From NCBI GenBank assembly GCA_019636275.1, contig JAHBXY010000021.1, positions 1 to 64,000 on the forward strand: 64,000 nt of DNA. Direction: 5' to 3'. A program made the translations under genes and the position numbers. Below, in pieces: positions 1 to 8,626 of this stretch. The first letter of the stretch is position 1. Each line of letters starts with the position of its first letter. The notes beneath the pieces were generated by a model. That model was given only the letters and a program-made list of their open reading frames with translations, searched no databases and was not told where the DNA came from. Source of the DNA: Planctomycetota bacterium. Its GTDB lineage: Bacteria > Planctomycetota > J058.

Positions 1-1
1 G

Positions 2-181
2 CGCGCCCGCGTGCGCCGCGCCCGCGGCGACGCGCAGGGCGAGCTCGACGACCTCGTGCACGCGCTCGACGTCCTGCGCGACCTCGCCCGCGCCGCGCCC
101 GACGAGCTCCGCGCGGGCTACCTCGCGCACCCCGAGCGCGTCGCCGTGCGCGAGCGGTTCGTCGCCGCGCGCGGCGCGTAG
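2..181 (+). CDS. C-terminal end of a truncated gene, unknown function
   Basis: An open frame runs in from the left window edge and stops with TAG at 179-181. The visible 59 residues are rich in Arg, Ala, Leu and Glu and look helical, ending in ...RERFVAARGA. Such tails are common at the ends of TPR-containing signalling proteins, and the next gene is a TPR-armed activator, but no domain can be named from this piece. It converges on that gene with an 11-bp gap. Confidence 0.5.
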   Translation, partial: RARVRRARGDAQGELDDLVHALDVLRDLARAAPDELRAGYLAHPERVAVRERFVAARGA

Positions 182-192
182 GTCACCCCCAG

Positions 193-3100
193 CTAGTCCT
201 CGTCGTCGACATCAGCGACGTCGCCCACGTCCGAGTCGCCGGCGTCGTCGCGGTCGAGGGCGCCGCCCTTGCGGAAGGCGCCGGGGTCGATCCCGTGGCG
301 CTTGAGCAGGCGCTGGAAGGCCTGCCGCAGCATGCCGGACTCGCGGGCGGCGAGCGAGATGTTGCCGCCGACGCGCGAGAGCACCGCGGTCAGGTAGCCG
401 CGCGCGAAGCCCTCCTTGGCCTCGGCCCAGCGCCGGTGCGCGAGCTCGTCGACGCCGGCCTGCGGCGGCGTCGCCTCGGCGTCGAAGGTCACGTCCTCGG
501 CGCGGATCACGTCGCCGCGCGTGAGGAGCACCGTGCGGTCGACGAAGTTCTTCAGCTCGCGCACGTTGCCCGGCCAGTGGTAGGCCATGAGCTTGCGCAT
601 GGCCTCGGGGTCGAGCCGCCGCGGCGTCGTGCGGTTCTCCTTCGCCGCGTCCTCGAGGAAGCGCTCGGCCAGGAGCGCCACGTCGTCGCGCCGCTCGCGC
701 AGCGGCGGCAGCCCGATCGCGAACACGTGCAGGCGGTAGAACAGGTCCTGCCGGAAGGTCCCCTCGGCGACCATCTTCTTGAGGTCGCGGTGGGTCGCCG
801 AGACGACGCGCACGTCGACCTTGATCGTCTCGTTGCCGCCGATCGGGCGCACCTCGCGCTCCTCGAGCACGCGCAGGAGCTCCTTCTGCATGCGCTCGGA
901 GAGGTCGCCCACCTCGTCGAGGAAGATCGTCCCGCCGTTGGCCCGCTCGAACAGGCCCTTCTTGTCGGCGATCGCCCCGGTGAACGACCCCTTCACGTGG
1001 CCGAACAGCTCGCTCTCGAGCAGCTCGTCGACGATCGCGGCGAAGTTCTCCGACACGAACGGCCCGGCCGCCCGCGGCGAGTTGAAGTGGATCGCCCGCG
1101 CGATCAGCTCCTTGCCCGTGCCGCTCTCGCCGTGGATGAACACGGGGATGTTGCTCTCGACGACCTTGTCGAGCAGCCGGAAGACCTTGTTCATGGCCGC
1201 CGAGCGGCCGGTGAGCTGCTCGTAGCGGTAGCGCGAGCGCTCCTCGCGCCCCTTCTCGGCCAGGCGCGTCTTGACGTCCTCGAGCTCGATCGTCTGGCTG
1301 GCCACCTGCGAGCGCAGCCGCTCCCGCTCGCCCGCCAGCGCCGCCGCGCGCTCCTGGTTCTCGCGCAGGAGCCGGGCGTTCTCGAGCGCCAGGGCCGCGT
1401 GGTCGGCCAGCGTCTCGAGCAGCTCGACGGCCCGGTCGCCGAAGAGGCCCTCCTTGTAGCGGTGGTCCAGGTAGAGCGCGCCCGTGACCGTCCCCTTCAC
1501 CGACAGCGGCACGGCGACGACGCTGCGCAGGCGCTGCTCGACGACGCTCAGGGCGCCGACGAAGCGGTCGTCCTTGGCCGCGTCGCCCGTGACCACCGGG
1601 CGCCCCGAGGCGATCGCCTGGCGGGCGATCGTGTTCGACACCTTGCGGTCGGGCCGCTCGACCTCCGTGCGCTCGACGTTGCGCGCGGCGCGGAAGGCCA
1701 CGGCCCCCTCGCCGCCGGCGCCCGGCGCCATGAGGATCAAGAAGCCGCGCTCCGCCCCCGCCAGCTCGATCGCGGCGTCGATCACGAGGTCGAGCAGCCG
1801 GTCGATGTCGACCTCGCTGTTGAGCGCCTTGGTCAGCTCCTGCAGGCGCCGCAGCTCGAACACGGCGTCGCGCAGGTCGTCCTGCGCCAGGCGCGACAGG
1901 TGCCGCCGCGCCGCCTCGCTGGCGTCCTGCACCAGCCGCCGCGGCGCGAGCGCCTCGCCCGCGGCCAGCTCCTGCAGGCGCTGCACGCCGCGGCGCAGGC
2001 GCGCCCGCGGCGCGCCCGGCTCCTCCGTCGGCGGCCCCAGGACCTCGGCCGCCCGCTCGAGCTCCGCGCGCGCCGCGTCGCGCTCGTCGAAGGCCAGGTG
2101 CAGCGCGGCGAGGGCGGCGCGCGCGCGCAGGGCGTGGTCGCCCGTGACCCCGACCGCGCGCGCCTCGTCGGCGAGCGTCGCCGCGCGCTCGAGGTAGTCG
2201 ACCGCCGCGCGCCGGTCGGTGGCGTCGCCCGTCTGCTGCGCCTGCCGCCCCAGCCAGAAGCCGTAGGCCAGGTAGGTGGCGTGCCGCCCGCCGAGGGCGT
2301 GGCGCTCGGCCGGGGCCTCCTCGGCCGCGCGCACCGCCTGGCGGAAGTGGTCGCGCGCCGGCTCGGGCTGGCCCTGGTGGGCCAGGGCGCGGGCCAGCGC
2401 GCAGAGCGCCGGCGCCAGGAGGCCGGCCGCGCTCGACTGCCGGCAGAGCGCCACCGCCTCGTCGGCCTCCTCGCGCGCCCGCCGGGCGAGCTGCCGCTCG
2501 GCCAGGCCCGCCTCGGTGGCCAGCTCGGCGTCGGTCGGCTCGGGGTCGACGCGCAGGTGCGGCGCGTCCTCGTGCACGTAGGCGTCGAGGACGGCCAGGT
2601 CGGTCTCGGCGAAGGCGCGCCACAGCTCGGCCCGCAGGTCGACCGGCCCGTGCTCGCCCACCCCGTCGCGCGCCGCCTCGAGCTTGCGCCGCGCCGCGCG
2701 CGGGCGCCCGGCCTCGAGCAGCGCCAGGCCCGTGGCCAGGAGCGCCTTGCCCGCGCCCAGGAGGTCGCCCGTGTGCGCGCGCAGCTCGGCCGCGCGGGCC
2801 AGCCAGGCCTCGGCCTCGGCGTAGTCGCCGCGCAGGCGGGCCACGTCGGCCGCCTCCTGCAGCGTCGCCGCGATCGCCCCCTCGTCGCCCAGCCGCTCGC
2901 GCACGGCCAGCTCGCGCCGCGCGGCCTCGTGCGCCCGCTCGAGCTCGCCCCGCTCCAGCTCGATCGTGCGGATCTGCCGCCACACGAGGGCCACGCTGCG
3001 CCCCTCGCCGTCGGCGGCCTGCAGCTCGGCCCCCTCGGTGAGGCGCGCCACGGCCCGGGCCAGGTCGCCCTTCGCCCGGTCGATCCCGGCCAGGTTGCGC

Positions 3101-3504
3101 AGGGCCACCGCCTGCTGGCGCAGGTCGCCCGCCTCGGCCGCGACCGCGCGCGCCTGCTGGTGCAGGCCGTCGGCCGCGTCGAGGTCGCCCTGGCGGCGCT
3201 TGATCAGCCCCTGCTGGTTCAGGGCCCGCGCCCGCCCGGCGCCGTCGCCGACCCGCTCGAGGACGGGGAGCGCCCGCGCGAGCGCGTCCCAGGCCTGCTC
3301 CAGCTTGTCGAGCTCGGCGTGGACGGACGCCAGCCCCACCCAGGCCTGCGCCGCCATGGGGTCGTCGGCCGCGTAGCAGGACAGCGCCTTGAGGTAGTGC
3401 TCGCGCGCCCGCGGCAGGTTGCCCTCGTCCGCGGCCGCCTCGGCCTTGCGCAGGTTGACCTCGCCCAGATGTGTGAGGCTCAGGGTCCCTCCCCGGGCCC
3501 GCAT
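193..3504 (-). CDS. TPR-GAF sigma-54-dependent transcriptional activator (NtrC/Fis family)
   Basis: A cytoplasmic enhancer-binding activator that remodels sigma-54 RNA polymerase using ATP. The first half (about residues 10-540) is a helical TPR-like array, followed by a GAF domain (about 555-725). The AAA+ domain has Walker A GESGTGKE near residue 792, a GSFTGA loop (the sigma-54 contact, usually GAFTGA) near 836, and FLDEVGDL as Walker B. A Fis-type helix-turn-helix lies near 1048-1070 and the tail is acidic. The ATG at 3504 is preferred over an upstream in-frame start at 3627, which would run into argH on the opposite strand. There is no receiver domain, so control is probably by ligand on GAF or protein on TPR rather than by phosphorylation. 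Target promoters are unknown. Confidence 0.93.
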   Translation of the reverse strand: MRARGGTLSLTHLGEVNLRKAEAAADEGNLPRAREHYLKALSCYAADDPMAAQAWVGLASVHAELDKLEQAWDALARALPVLERVGDGAGRARALNQQGLIKRRQGDLDAADGLHQQARAVAAEAGDLRQQAVALRNLAGIDRAKGDLARAVARLTEGAELQAADGEGRSVALVWRQIRTIELERGELERAHEAARRELAVRERLGDEGAIAATLQEAADVARLRGDYAEAEAWLARAAELRAHTGDLLGAGKALLATGLALLEAGRPRAARRKLEAARDGVGEHGPVDLRAELWRAFAETDLAVLDAYVHEDAPHLRVDPEPTDAELATEAGLAERQLARRAREEADEAVALCRQSSAAGLLAPALCALARALAHQGQPEPARDHFRQAVRAAEEAPAERHALGGRHATYLAYGFWLGRQAQQTGDATDRRAAVDYLERAATLADEARAVGVTGDHALRARAALAALHLAFDERDAARAELERAAEVLGPPTEEPGAPRARLRRGVQRLQELAAGEALAPRRLVQDASEAARRHLSRLAQDDLRDAVFELRRLQELTKALNSEVDIDRLLDLVIDAAIELAGAERGFLILMAPGAGGEGAVAFRAARNVERTEVERPDRKVSNTIARQAIASGRPVVTGDAAKDDRFVGALSVVEQRLRSVVAVPLSVKGTVTGALYLDHRYKEGLFGDRAVELLETLADHAALALENARLLRENQERAAALAGERERLRSQVASQTIELEDVKTRLAEKGREERSRYRYEQLTGRSAAMNKVFRLLDKVVESNIPVFIHGESGTGKELIARAIHFNSPRAAGPFVSENFAAIVDELLESELFGHVKGSFTGAIADKKGLFERANGGTIFLDEVGDLSERMQKELLRVLEEREVRPIGGNETIKVDVRVVSATHRDLKKMVAEGTFRQDLFYRLHVFAIGLPPLRERRDDVALLAERFLEDAAKENRTTPRRLDPEAMRKLMAYHWPGNVRELKNFVDRTVLLTRGDVIRAEDVTFDAEATPPQAGVDELAHRRWAEAKEGFARGYLTAVLSRVGGNISLAARESGMLRQAFQRLLKRHGIDPGAFRKGGALDRDDAGDSDVGDVADVDDED

Positions 3505-3604
3505 GATAGCGACCGGCTCCGACCCCCCTCCACCGGCACGGACGGCTCGCCGGGCGCGAGACCGGTGATAGGATGCGCCCCCTTCGACGGGGTGGTAACG
3601 GCCG

Positions 3605-4984
3605 ATGGCGCGAAGGCTTTGGGACAAGGGCGAGGCGCTCCATCCGGAGATCCTGGCCTACACGGTGGGCGACGACCACGTCCTCGACCTCGAGCTGGTC
3701 GAGGAGGACGTGTGGGGCAGCCTCGCCCACGCGCGCATGCTCGCCGAGCGGGGGATCATCTCCGCCGACGACCGCCGCGCGATCGGCCGGGGGCTGCTCG
3801 AGGTGCTGGCGCTGCACCGCCGCGGCGAGCTGCGCATCAGCCCCGAGGAGGAGGACGTCCACACGGCCGTCGAGGGGCGCCTGGCCGAGCTCGTGGGCGA
3901 GCCGGGGCGGCGCCTGCACACGGGCCGCTCGCGCAACGACCAGGTGCTCGTCGACGTGCGCCTGTTCGCGCGCCGGCGCCTGCTCGACGCGGCCGACGCC
4001 GGGCTGGCCCTGGCCCGCGCGCTCCTAGACCTGGCGCGCGACCACGAGGCCGTGGTCATGCCGGGCTACACGCACATGCGCCAGGCCATGCCCTCGAGCG
4101 TCGGCCTGTGGGCGGGCGGCCACGCCGAGTGCGTCGCCGACTCGGTCGAGGCGCTGCTCGAGGCCTACCGCGCCTGCGACCGCTGCCCGCTGGGGAGCGC
4201 GGCCGGCTTCGGCGTCCCCTTGCCGCTCGACCGGCGGCGCGCGGCGGCGCTGCTCGGCTTCTCGCGCCTGCAGGTCAACGCGCAGGCGGTCCAGTCGAGC
4301 CGCGGCAAGCCCGAGGCGCAGGCGCTGTTCGCCGCCGTGCTCCTCGGCAACGACCTGGCGCGCCTGGCCTGGGACCTGCAGCTCTACACGGGCCCCGAGC
4401 TGGGCTTCTTCCGCCTGGCGCCCGACGTGGCCACGGGGTCGAGCATCATGCCGCAGAAGCGCAACCCCGACGTCCTGGAGCTGACCCGCGCCCAGTCGGG
4501 CGTGCTGCACAGCCACCTCGAGCGCGTCCTGCTGGTCGCCGGGAAGCTCCCGTCGAGCTACCATCGGGACTACCAGCTCACGAAGGAGCCGGTGCTCAAG
4601 GGGCTCAGGCTGGCGCGGGCCATGGCGCGGGCGATGGAGCTGACGGTGTCGGGGCTGGACGTCGAGCGCGAGCGGGCCGAGGCGGCGGTGGCGACGGAGG
4701 CGTTCGCCACGCACCGGGCGCTGGAGCTCGCGGCGCAGGGCGTGCCCTTCCGCGACGCCTACCGGCAGGTCGGCGACGAGGTGGCGCACGGGCGCCTCGC
4801 GCGGCCGACCGACCTGGACGCGGTGCGGCGGGCCTACGCCAGCGAGGGGAGCCCGGGCGACCTCCGGCTCGACGACGCGGCCGGCCGGCTGGCCGAGCTC
4901 GAGGCGCAGGCGCGCGGCGCGCGCGGCGCGCTCGAGGGCTGCCTCGCCGCGCTCGAGCGCGAGGCCGCCGGAGGTGCAGCATGA
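3605..4984 (+). CDS. argH: Argininosuccinate lyase
   Basis: Splits argininosuccinate into arginine and fumarate, the last step of arginine synthesis, in the cytoplasm. The 459-residue length is typical. The fumarase/aspartase-superfamily signature GSSIMPQKRNPD begins near residue 278, and the substrate-binding TGRSRNDQV motif is near residue 103. A -10-like TAGGAT lies at 3569-3574. The stop overlaps the next start as ATGA, so the SMI1/KNR4 gene is probably translationally coupled. argG is not in the window. Confidence 0.97.
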   Translation: MARRLWDKGEALHPEILAYTVGDDHVLDLELVEEDVWGSLAHARMLAERGIISADDRRAIGRGLLEVLALHRRGELRISPEEEDVHTAVEGRLAELVGEPGRRLHTGRSRNDQVLVDVRLFARRRLLDAADAGLALARALLDLARDHEAVVMPGYTHMRQAMPSSVGLWAGGHAECVADSVEALLEAYRACDRCPLGSAAGFGVPLPLDRRRAAALLGFSRLQVNAQAVQSSRGKPEAQALFAAVLLGNDLARLAWDLQLYTGPELGFFRLAPDVATGSSIMPQKRNPDVLELTRAQSGVLHSHLERVLLVAGKLPSSYHRDYQLTKEPVLKGLRLARAMARAMELTVSGLDVERERAEAAVATEAFATHRALELAAQGVPFRDAYRQVGDEVAHGRLARPTDLDAVRRAYASEGSPGDLRLDDAAGRLAELEAQARGARGALEGCLAALEREAAGGAA

Positions 4985-5625
4985 GCGGCGCTGAGCACGA
5001 GGCCGCGATCGCGGCGTTCACCGCCGGCCTCGAGGCGGGCGGCCAGGACCCCGAGGGCCTCGAGGGCCCGGCCACCCCCGACCAGATCGCCGCCGCCGAG
5101 GCGGCGCTGGGCGTGCGGCTGCCGCCGTCGTTCCGCGCCTTCCTCCGCGTCCACAACGGCGGCGGGGTCTACGACACGAGCCTCTACGGCGTGGCGGCCG
5201 AGGACGGCTTCGACCTGGTGCGCCTGAACCTGCGCGCCCGCGAGGACGAGGTCCCCGACCACCTCGTGGCCTTCGCGGCGACGATCTCGGGTGAGGTGTT
5301 CTGCTTCGACACCTCGCGCGGCGAGGACGGGGAGGCCCCCGTCATGGTGATCGACGCCGAGGAGGGCAAGCTCATCGCGGTCGCCGAGCACTTCATCTCG
5401 TTCCTGCAGAAGCTGCCGCGGCTCGAGGCCGAGCTGCAGACGACGCGCGGGCCGCAGCCCATGACCGTCCCCGAGTGGGAGGACTTCCTCCGCCGCGAGC
5501 GCGAGAAGCTGCGCAAGCTCTCGCGCACGCCGGCCCGCGAGCTGTCCATGCCCGACCCCGAGAAGGTCCGCTCGGACCTCGGCGGCAAGATCCCGGTGGA
5601 CCCGCGGCACCTGAAGAAGGACTAA
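4981..5625 (+). CDS. SMI1/KNR4 (SUKH) family protein
   Basis: A 214-residue protein whose N-terminal two thirds matches the SMI1/KNR4 fold: the LPPSFRAFLRVHNGGG segment near residues 42-57 is the family hallmark, followed by the FCFDTSRGEDGEAPV strand region. SUKH proteins are often immunity proteins to polymorphic toxins, but stand-alone housekeeping versions exist. No toxin gene is adjacent. The gene overlaps argH by 4 bp (ATGA) and its stop overlaps the stop of the convergent gene (CTAA), so it behaves as the second gene of the argH operon. The basic C-terminal tail (about residues 160-214) is not part of the fold. Function unknown. Confidence 0.85.
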   Translation: MSGAEHEAAIAAFTAGLEAGGQDPEGLEGPATPDQIAAAEAALGVRLPPSFRAFLRVHNGGGVYDTSLYGVAAEDGFDLVRLNLRAREDEVPDHLVAFAATISGEVFCFDTSRGEDGEAPVMVIDAEEGKLIAVAEHFISFLQKLPRLEAELQTTRGPQPMTVPEWEDFLRREREKLRKLSRTPARELSMPDPEKVRSDLGGKIPVDPRHLKKD

Positions 5626-5912
5626 GGATCGGGGCGACGGGGCAGCGGGTCCTTGAGGTACTCGCGCTGGCAGCGGCCGCACAGGTCGAACTTGAGCTCC
5701 TTCCACACCTCGTCCTCGAGCTCCTGGGCGGTCTTCTTGCCCACGGCCCGGGCCAGGCGCTCGAGCTCGGCCGAGACGTCGGCCTTGGCGATGGTGTCGA
5801 GGTCGAGCTCCAGCGGGTCGTAGGCCGCCGTGACGCGGATCACGACCTCGTAGCGCACGTCCTCGAACACGAGCAGCGAGCGGCCGCAGCGGTCGCAGGC
5901 CAGGTCGCTCAC
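5622..5912 (-). CDS. Small protein with two CxxC motifs, unknown function
   Basis: A 96-residue protein with CDRCG near residue 6 and CGRCQ near residue 78, spaced as two halves of a single zinc knuckle that could close when the chain folds back. The middle is an acidic helical segment. The start is GTG at 5912. It begins 1 bp after the stop of the HEAT-repeat gene upstream, so the two form an operon. No enzymatic motif is visible; it may be a zinc-stabilised adaptor. Confidence 0.8.
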   Translation of the reverse strand: MSDLACDRCGRSLLVFEDVRYEVVIRVTAAYDPLELDLDTIAKADVSAELERLARAVGKKTAQELEDEVWKELKFDLCGRCQREYLKDPLPRRPDP

Positions 5913-5913
5913 G

Positions 5914-7089
5914 TCAGCGGGGCTCCGGCGCGCGGGCGCGGACGGCGCGCGCGGCGTCGAGCAGCGCCTCGCGCTCCTGCGGGGCCGTGGCCGCCAGCGC
6001 CGCGGCGTCGAGGCGCGGGAGCGCCTCGCCGGGGGCGGCCTCGCCCAGGGCGGCGATCACCTCGACGCGCAGCGGCCCCGTCGTGCGGTCGAGGGCCGTG
6101 AGCAGGGCGTCGACGAGGTCGGGCGGGAGGGCGCGGGCGATCGCGTGGTGCGCCCGCAGCGTGGCCACGACCCCGGCGCGCACGGGGGCGTCCTCGGCCT
6201 CGTCGAGGACGAGGCGCGCCAGGGCGGCGCGCGCGGCCGGCAGGTCGGCGAGGTCGGCGCGGGCCAGCGTCGCCAGCGCGTGCGTGCGCACGCCGGGGTC
6301 GCGGTCGGCGAGGGCCACGCGCGTGAGCGCGCCGACGGCGCCGCCGGCGTCGTCGAGCAGCGCCCGCGCCTCGACCAGGGCGTCGGCCACGCGCGCGCGC
6401 AGCGCGTCGTCGCGGTCGCTCGTGAGCGCGGTGACGAGGAGCGCCAGCCCGGCCGGCTGGTCGGCGCGCGCCAGGGCCAGGGCGGCGAGCTCGCTGCGCG
6501 CCGGGTCGGGGCCCTCGAGCGCCTCGACGAGCGCCGCCCGGGCGCCGGGCCCCCCGTAGCGGGCGAGGAGGTGCGCGGCGTCGACCCGGGCGACCTCGTC
6601 CTCGGGCTCGAGCGCCGCCGCGGAGAACAGCGCGGCGAGGCGCCGCTCGACGTCGTCGTCCCAGCCGTCCGCGACGAGGCGCGTCGCGGCGTTGCGGCGC
6701 GCGTCGCGCTCGCGCTGGAGCGTCGCGCGCCGGTACTCGTGGTCGAGGCGCACGAGCGACGGCGGCGCGGCCGCCGCCTCGCCGGGGGCGCCCGCCTCGC
6801 GTCCGGGGGCGCCGCTCCGCCCGCGCAGGACCGTGGCCACGGCCGCGGTGCGGGCCCAGTCGCGCTCGAAGTGCGCCCGCTCGAGCTCGCGCGCCAGGGC
6901 CTGGTCGTCGAGGTCGTCGGCCAGCCCGATGAGGTTCGGCACCGCGCTCGAGGGCGGCGCCACCTGCGCCGGCGCGACGGGCGCGGCCGGCGCCTCGCGC
7001 GGCTCGGCGCCGGGGTCCGTCGAGACGATCGCCCCCACGGCGCCCAGGACGCCGCCGAGGAACAGCGCGAACGCCCAGGAGTGCTTCAA
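5914..7089 (-). CDS. Membrane-anchored HEAT-repeat protein
   Basis: A 391-residue protein with an N-terminal hydrophobic segment (residues 5-24, FALFLGGVLGAVGAIV) that acts as an anchor or uncleaved signal, then a Pro/Ala-rich linker. From about residue 130 onward Ala/Leu-rich paired helices resemble HEAT/PBS-lyase repeats (for example DPGVRTHALATLARADL). The start is TTG at 7087-7089, with an AGGGAG Shine-Dalgarno-like stretch about 10 nt before it. HEAT arrays usually bind proteins; no catalytic domain is seen. It is followed at once by the small CxxC protein. Confidence 0.82.
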   Translation of the reverse strand: MKHSWAFALFLGGVLGAVGAIVSTDPGAEPREAPAAPVAPAQVAPPSSAVPNLIGLADDLDDQALARELERAHFERDWARTAAVATVLRGRSGAPGREAGAPGEAAAAPPSLVRLDHEYRRATLQRERDARRNAATRLVADGWDDDVERRLAALFSAAALEPEDEVARVDAAHLLARYGGPGARAALVEALEGPDPARSELAALALARADQPAGLALLVTALTSDRDDALRARVADALVEARALLDDAGGAVGALTRVALADRDPGVRTHALATLARADLADLPAARAALARLVLDEAEDAPVRAGVVATLRAHHAIARALPPDLVDALLTALDRTTGPLRVEVIAALGEAAPGEALPRLDAAALAATAPQEREALLDAARAVRARAPEPR

Positions 7090-7145
7090 CCCGGCCGCTC
7101 CCTAGATCCAGAGCCTAACAGGCCGGGGCGCGCCGGGCACGTTCG

Positions 7146-8471
7146 TCACCGGATGTCGCTGTACTTCCCGCCGGTGTGGCGCGCCACCTCGATCATCATC
7201 TCGCGGTCGGCGCCGATGAAGCCGAGCGTGTGGATCGTCACCCGCCGCTCCCGGTGCGCGTCGATCACGGCGATGATGTCGGACGTCGGCGTCTGCGTCG
7301 TGCCGTCGTGGGTCGCGAAGCCGTCCGAGAGCAGGTAGAAGCAGCGCGCGCCGTCGACCTCGAACGCCCGCTGCAGGGCGATGTCCGTGGCCGTGGTCCC
7401 GGCGGCCTGGAAGCGGTCGACGAAGGCGCAGGCGTCGCGCTTGTTGGCCTCGCTCATGGCGTGGAGGTCGGGGGCCTTGCCCGCCTCGCCCGAGCGCCAC
7501 ACCTGGATCGAGTGCGGGCTCGAGTAGGTGACGATGTTCACCTTCGTCGACGCCGGCAGGTTCGAGAGGACGCTCTTGAGCTCGGCCTGCGCGCGCTCGA
7601 GCCGGTTCTTGCCCTTGGGCTTCTCGCCCTGGCTGTCCCCGCCGCCGCGCGCGGTCGACCCGGCGGCCTGCTCGCGCTGCTGGGGGTCGATCGCGGTCAT
7701 GGAGCCCGAGACGTCGAGGATGAACACGATCCGGGTGCACTCGATCGCGCGCCCGAACAGGCGCACGCCGCTGCGCATCTCGTCGTCGGGGCGCGCCTCG
7801 ACCTCCTCGCGCGCCGGGTGCACCGAGGCCAGGCCGCCCTGCTCCTTGACCATGGTCCACTTGGAGCGGTACTCCACGGCCGACTCGAGGCGCTGGCCGA
7901 GGAGGATGCCCAGGCCGTTGCGCAGGACGTCCCAGATCCCCTCGTGCGTGCGGTCGAGGCGCTCCATGAGGGCCAGCATGGGCTCGACGGCCGCCTCGAC
8001 GCGGCCGTCGACGAGCTTCCAGGTGGCCGTCGCGGCCACCTGCTCGTCCTTGTCGCCCATGAGCTCGATCAGGGTCGTCCAGTCCTGCTGCGCGGCGACG
8101 TGCAGGGCGAGCTGGCGGCGGACCTCGACCGACTTCGACTTGGTGGCCGTCTTCTTCACCGCGTCCTGCACGCGGCGGTCGGGCATCACCTGCGCGGCGG
8201 CCCGCAGCGCCGTGGGGCAGTCGGTGCCGGCGGGCGCGCGCTCGACGACGTTGACCAGCAGGTCCCAGGTCTTCTTGTCGTTGGCGCGGGCGAGGTCGGG
8301 GATGATGTCCGCCGCGCGCCCCCACTCGTTTCGCTGCACCGCCTCGGCGAGCTGCTGCTTGAGCTGGTTGGCCTCGCGGTCGGAGAGCCCCTGCGCCAGG
8401 GCCGGCCAGGAGCCGGTGAGGACGACGGCGAGGGCGACGGCGAGGGCGGCGAGCGGCGCGGCCTGACGCAT
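7146..8471 (-). CDS. Exported von Willebrand factor A (VWA) domain protein
   Basis: A 441-residue protein with a cleavable signal peptide (MRQAAPLAALAVALAVVL... ending near ALA-Q, residue 27), a helical region that may be HEAT-like, and a C-terminal VWA domain. The metal-ion-dependent adhesion site is intact: DVSGSM at about residues 253-258, followed by TDIALQRAF and LLSDGFATH. It probably binds protein ligands outside the cytoplasmic membrane. A TAGGAT -10-like hexamer lies at 8496-8501 on this strand, 24 bp before the start, with AGGAGG in between. It is divergent from the pnt operon. Confidence 0.9.
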   Translation of the reverse strand: MRQAAPLAALAVALAVVLTGSWPALAQGLSDREANQLKQQLAEAVQRNEWGRAADIIPDLARANDKKTWDLLVNVVERAPAGTDCPTALRAAAQVMPDRRVQDAVKKTATKSKSVEVRRQLALHVAAQQDWTTLIELMGDKDEQVAATATWKLVDGRVEAAVEPMLALMERLDRTHEGIWDVLRNGLGILLGQRLESAVEYRSKWTMVKEQGGLASVHPAREEVEARPDDEMRSGVRLFGRAIECTRIVFILDVSGSMTAIDPQQREQAAGSTARGGGDSQGEKPKGKNRLERAQAELKSVLSNLPASTKVNIVTYSSPHSIQVWRSGEAGKAPDLHAMSEANKRDACAFVDRFQAAGTTATDIALQRAFEVDGARCFYLLSDGFATHDGTTQTPTSDIIAVIDAHRERRVTIHTLGFIGADREMMIEVARHTGGKYSDIR

Positions 8472-8549
8472 GGCGGACCTCCTCGGGCGCCGCGGATCCT
8501 ACCAGCATCGGCCGCCCGCGAATGCCCACCACGCGGGCCCCGGGCGCGG

Positions 8550-8555
8550 TATACT
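8550..8555 (+). promoter_or_regulatory. Putative -10 element of the pnt operon
   Basis: TATACT, preceded by GCGG, lies 71 bp before the pntAA start in the short divergent region. The hexamer matches the TANNNT pattern seen upstream of many genes here. No clear -35 is visible. Confidence 0.5.
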
Positions 8556-8626
8556 CCGCGCCCCTTCGGGGCCGACGCCACGCGCCGGCCCTCCCCGCCA
8601 GCAGCCCCCGGAGCGCGAGCGAGGCC

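Noticed and set aside
3505..3604. Sigma-54 promoter upstream of the activator or argH
   Set aside because: No GG-N10-GC core in the expected arrangement; a sigma-70-like TAGGAT is seen instead.
212..3919. A 1235-codon minus-strand open frame
   Set aside because: It overlaps the activator in another frame and is extremely Arg/Ala/Gly/Pro-rich, as expected from out-of-frame GC-rich DNA.
295..5625. A 1776-codon open frame on the plus strand across the sigma-54 activator
   Set aside because: It is the GC-rich shadow of the minus-strand activator and of argH. Only its last 215 codons (the SUKH gene) are real; the rest lacks any domain and has anti-sense codon composition.
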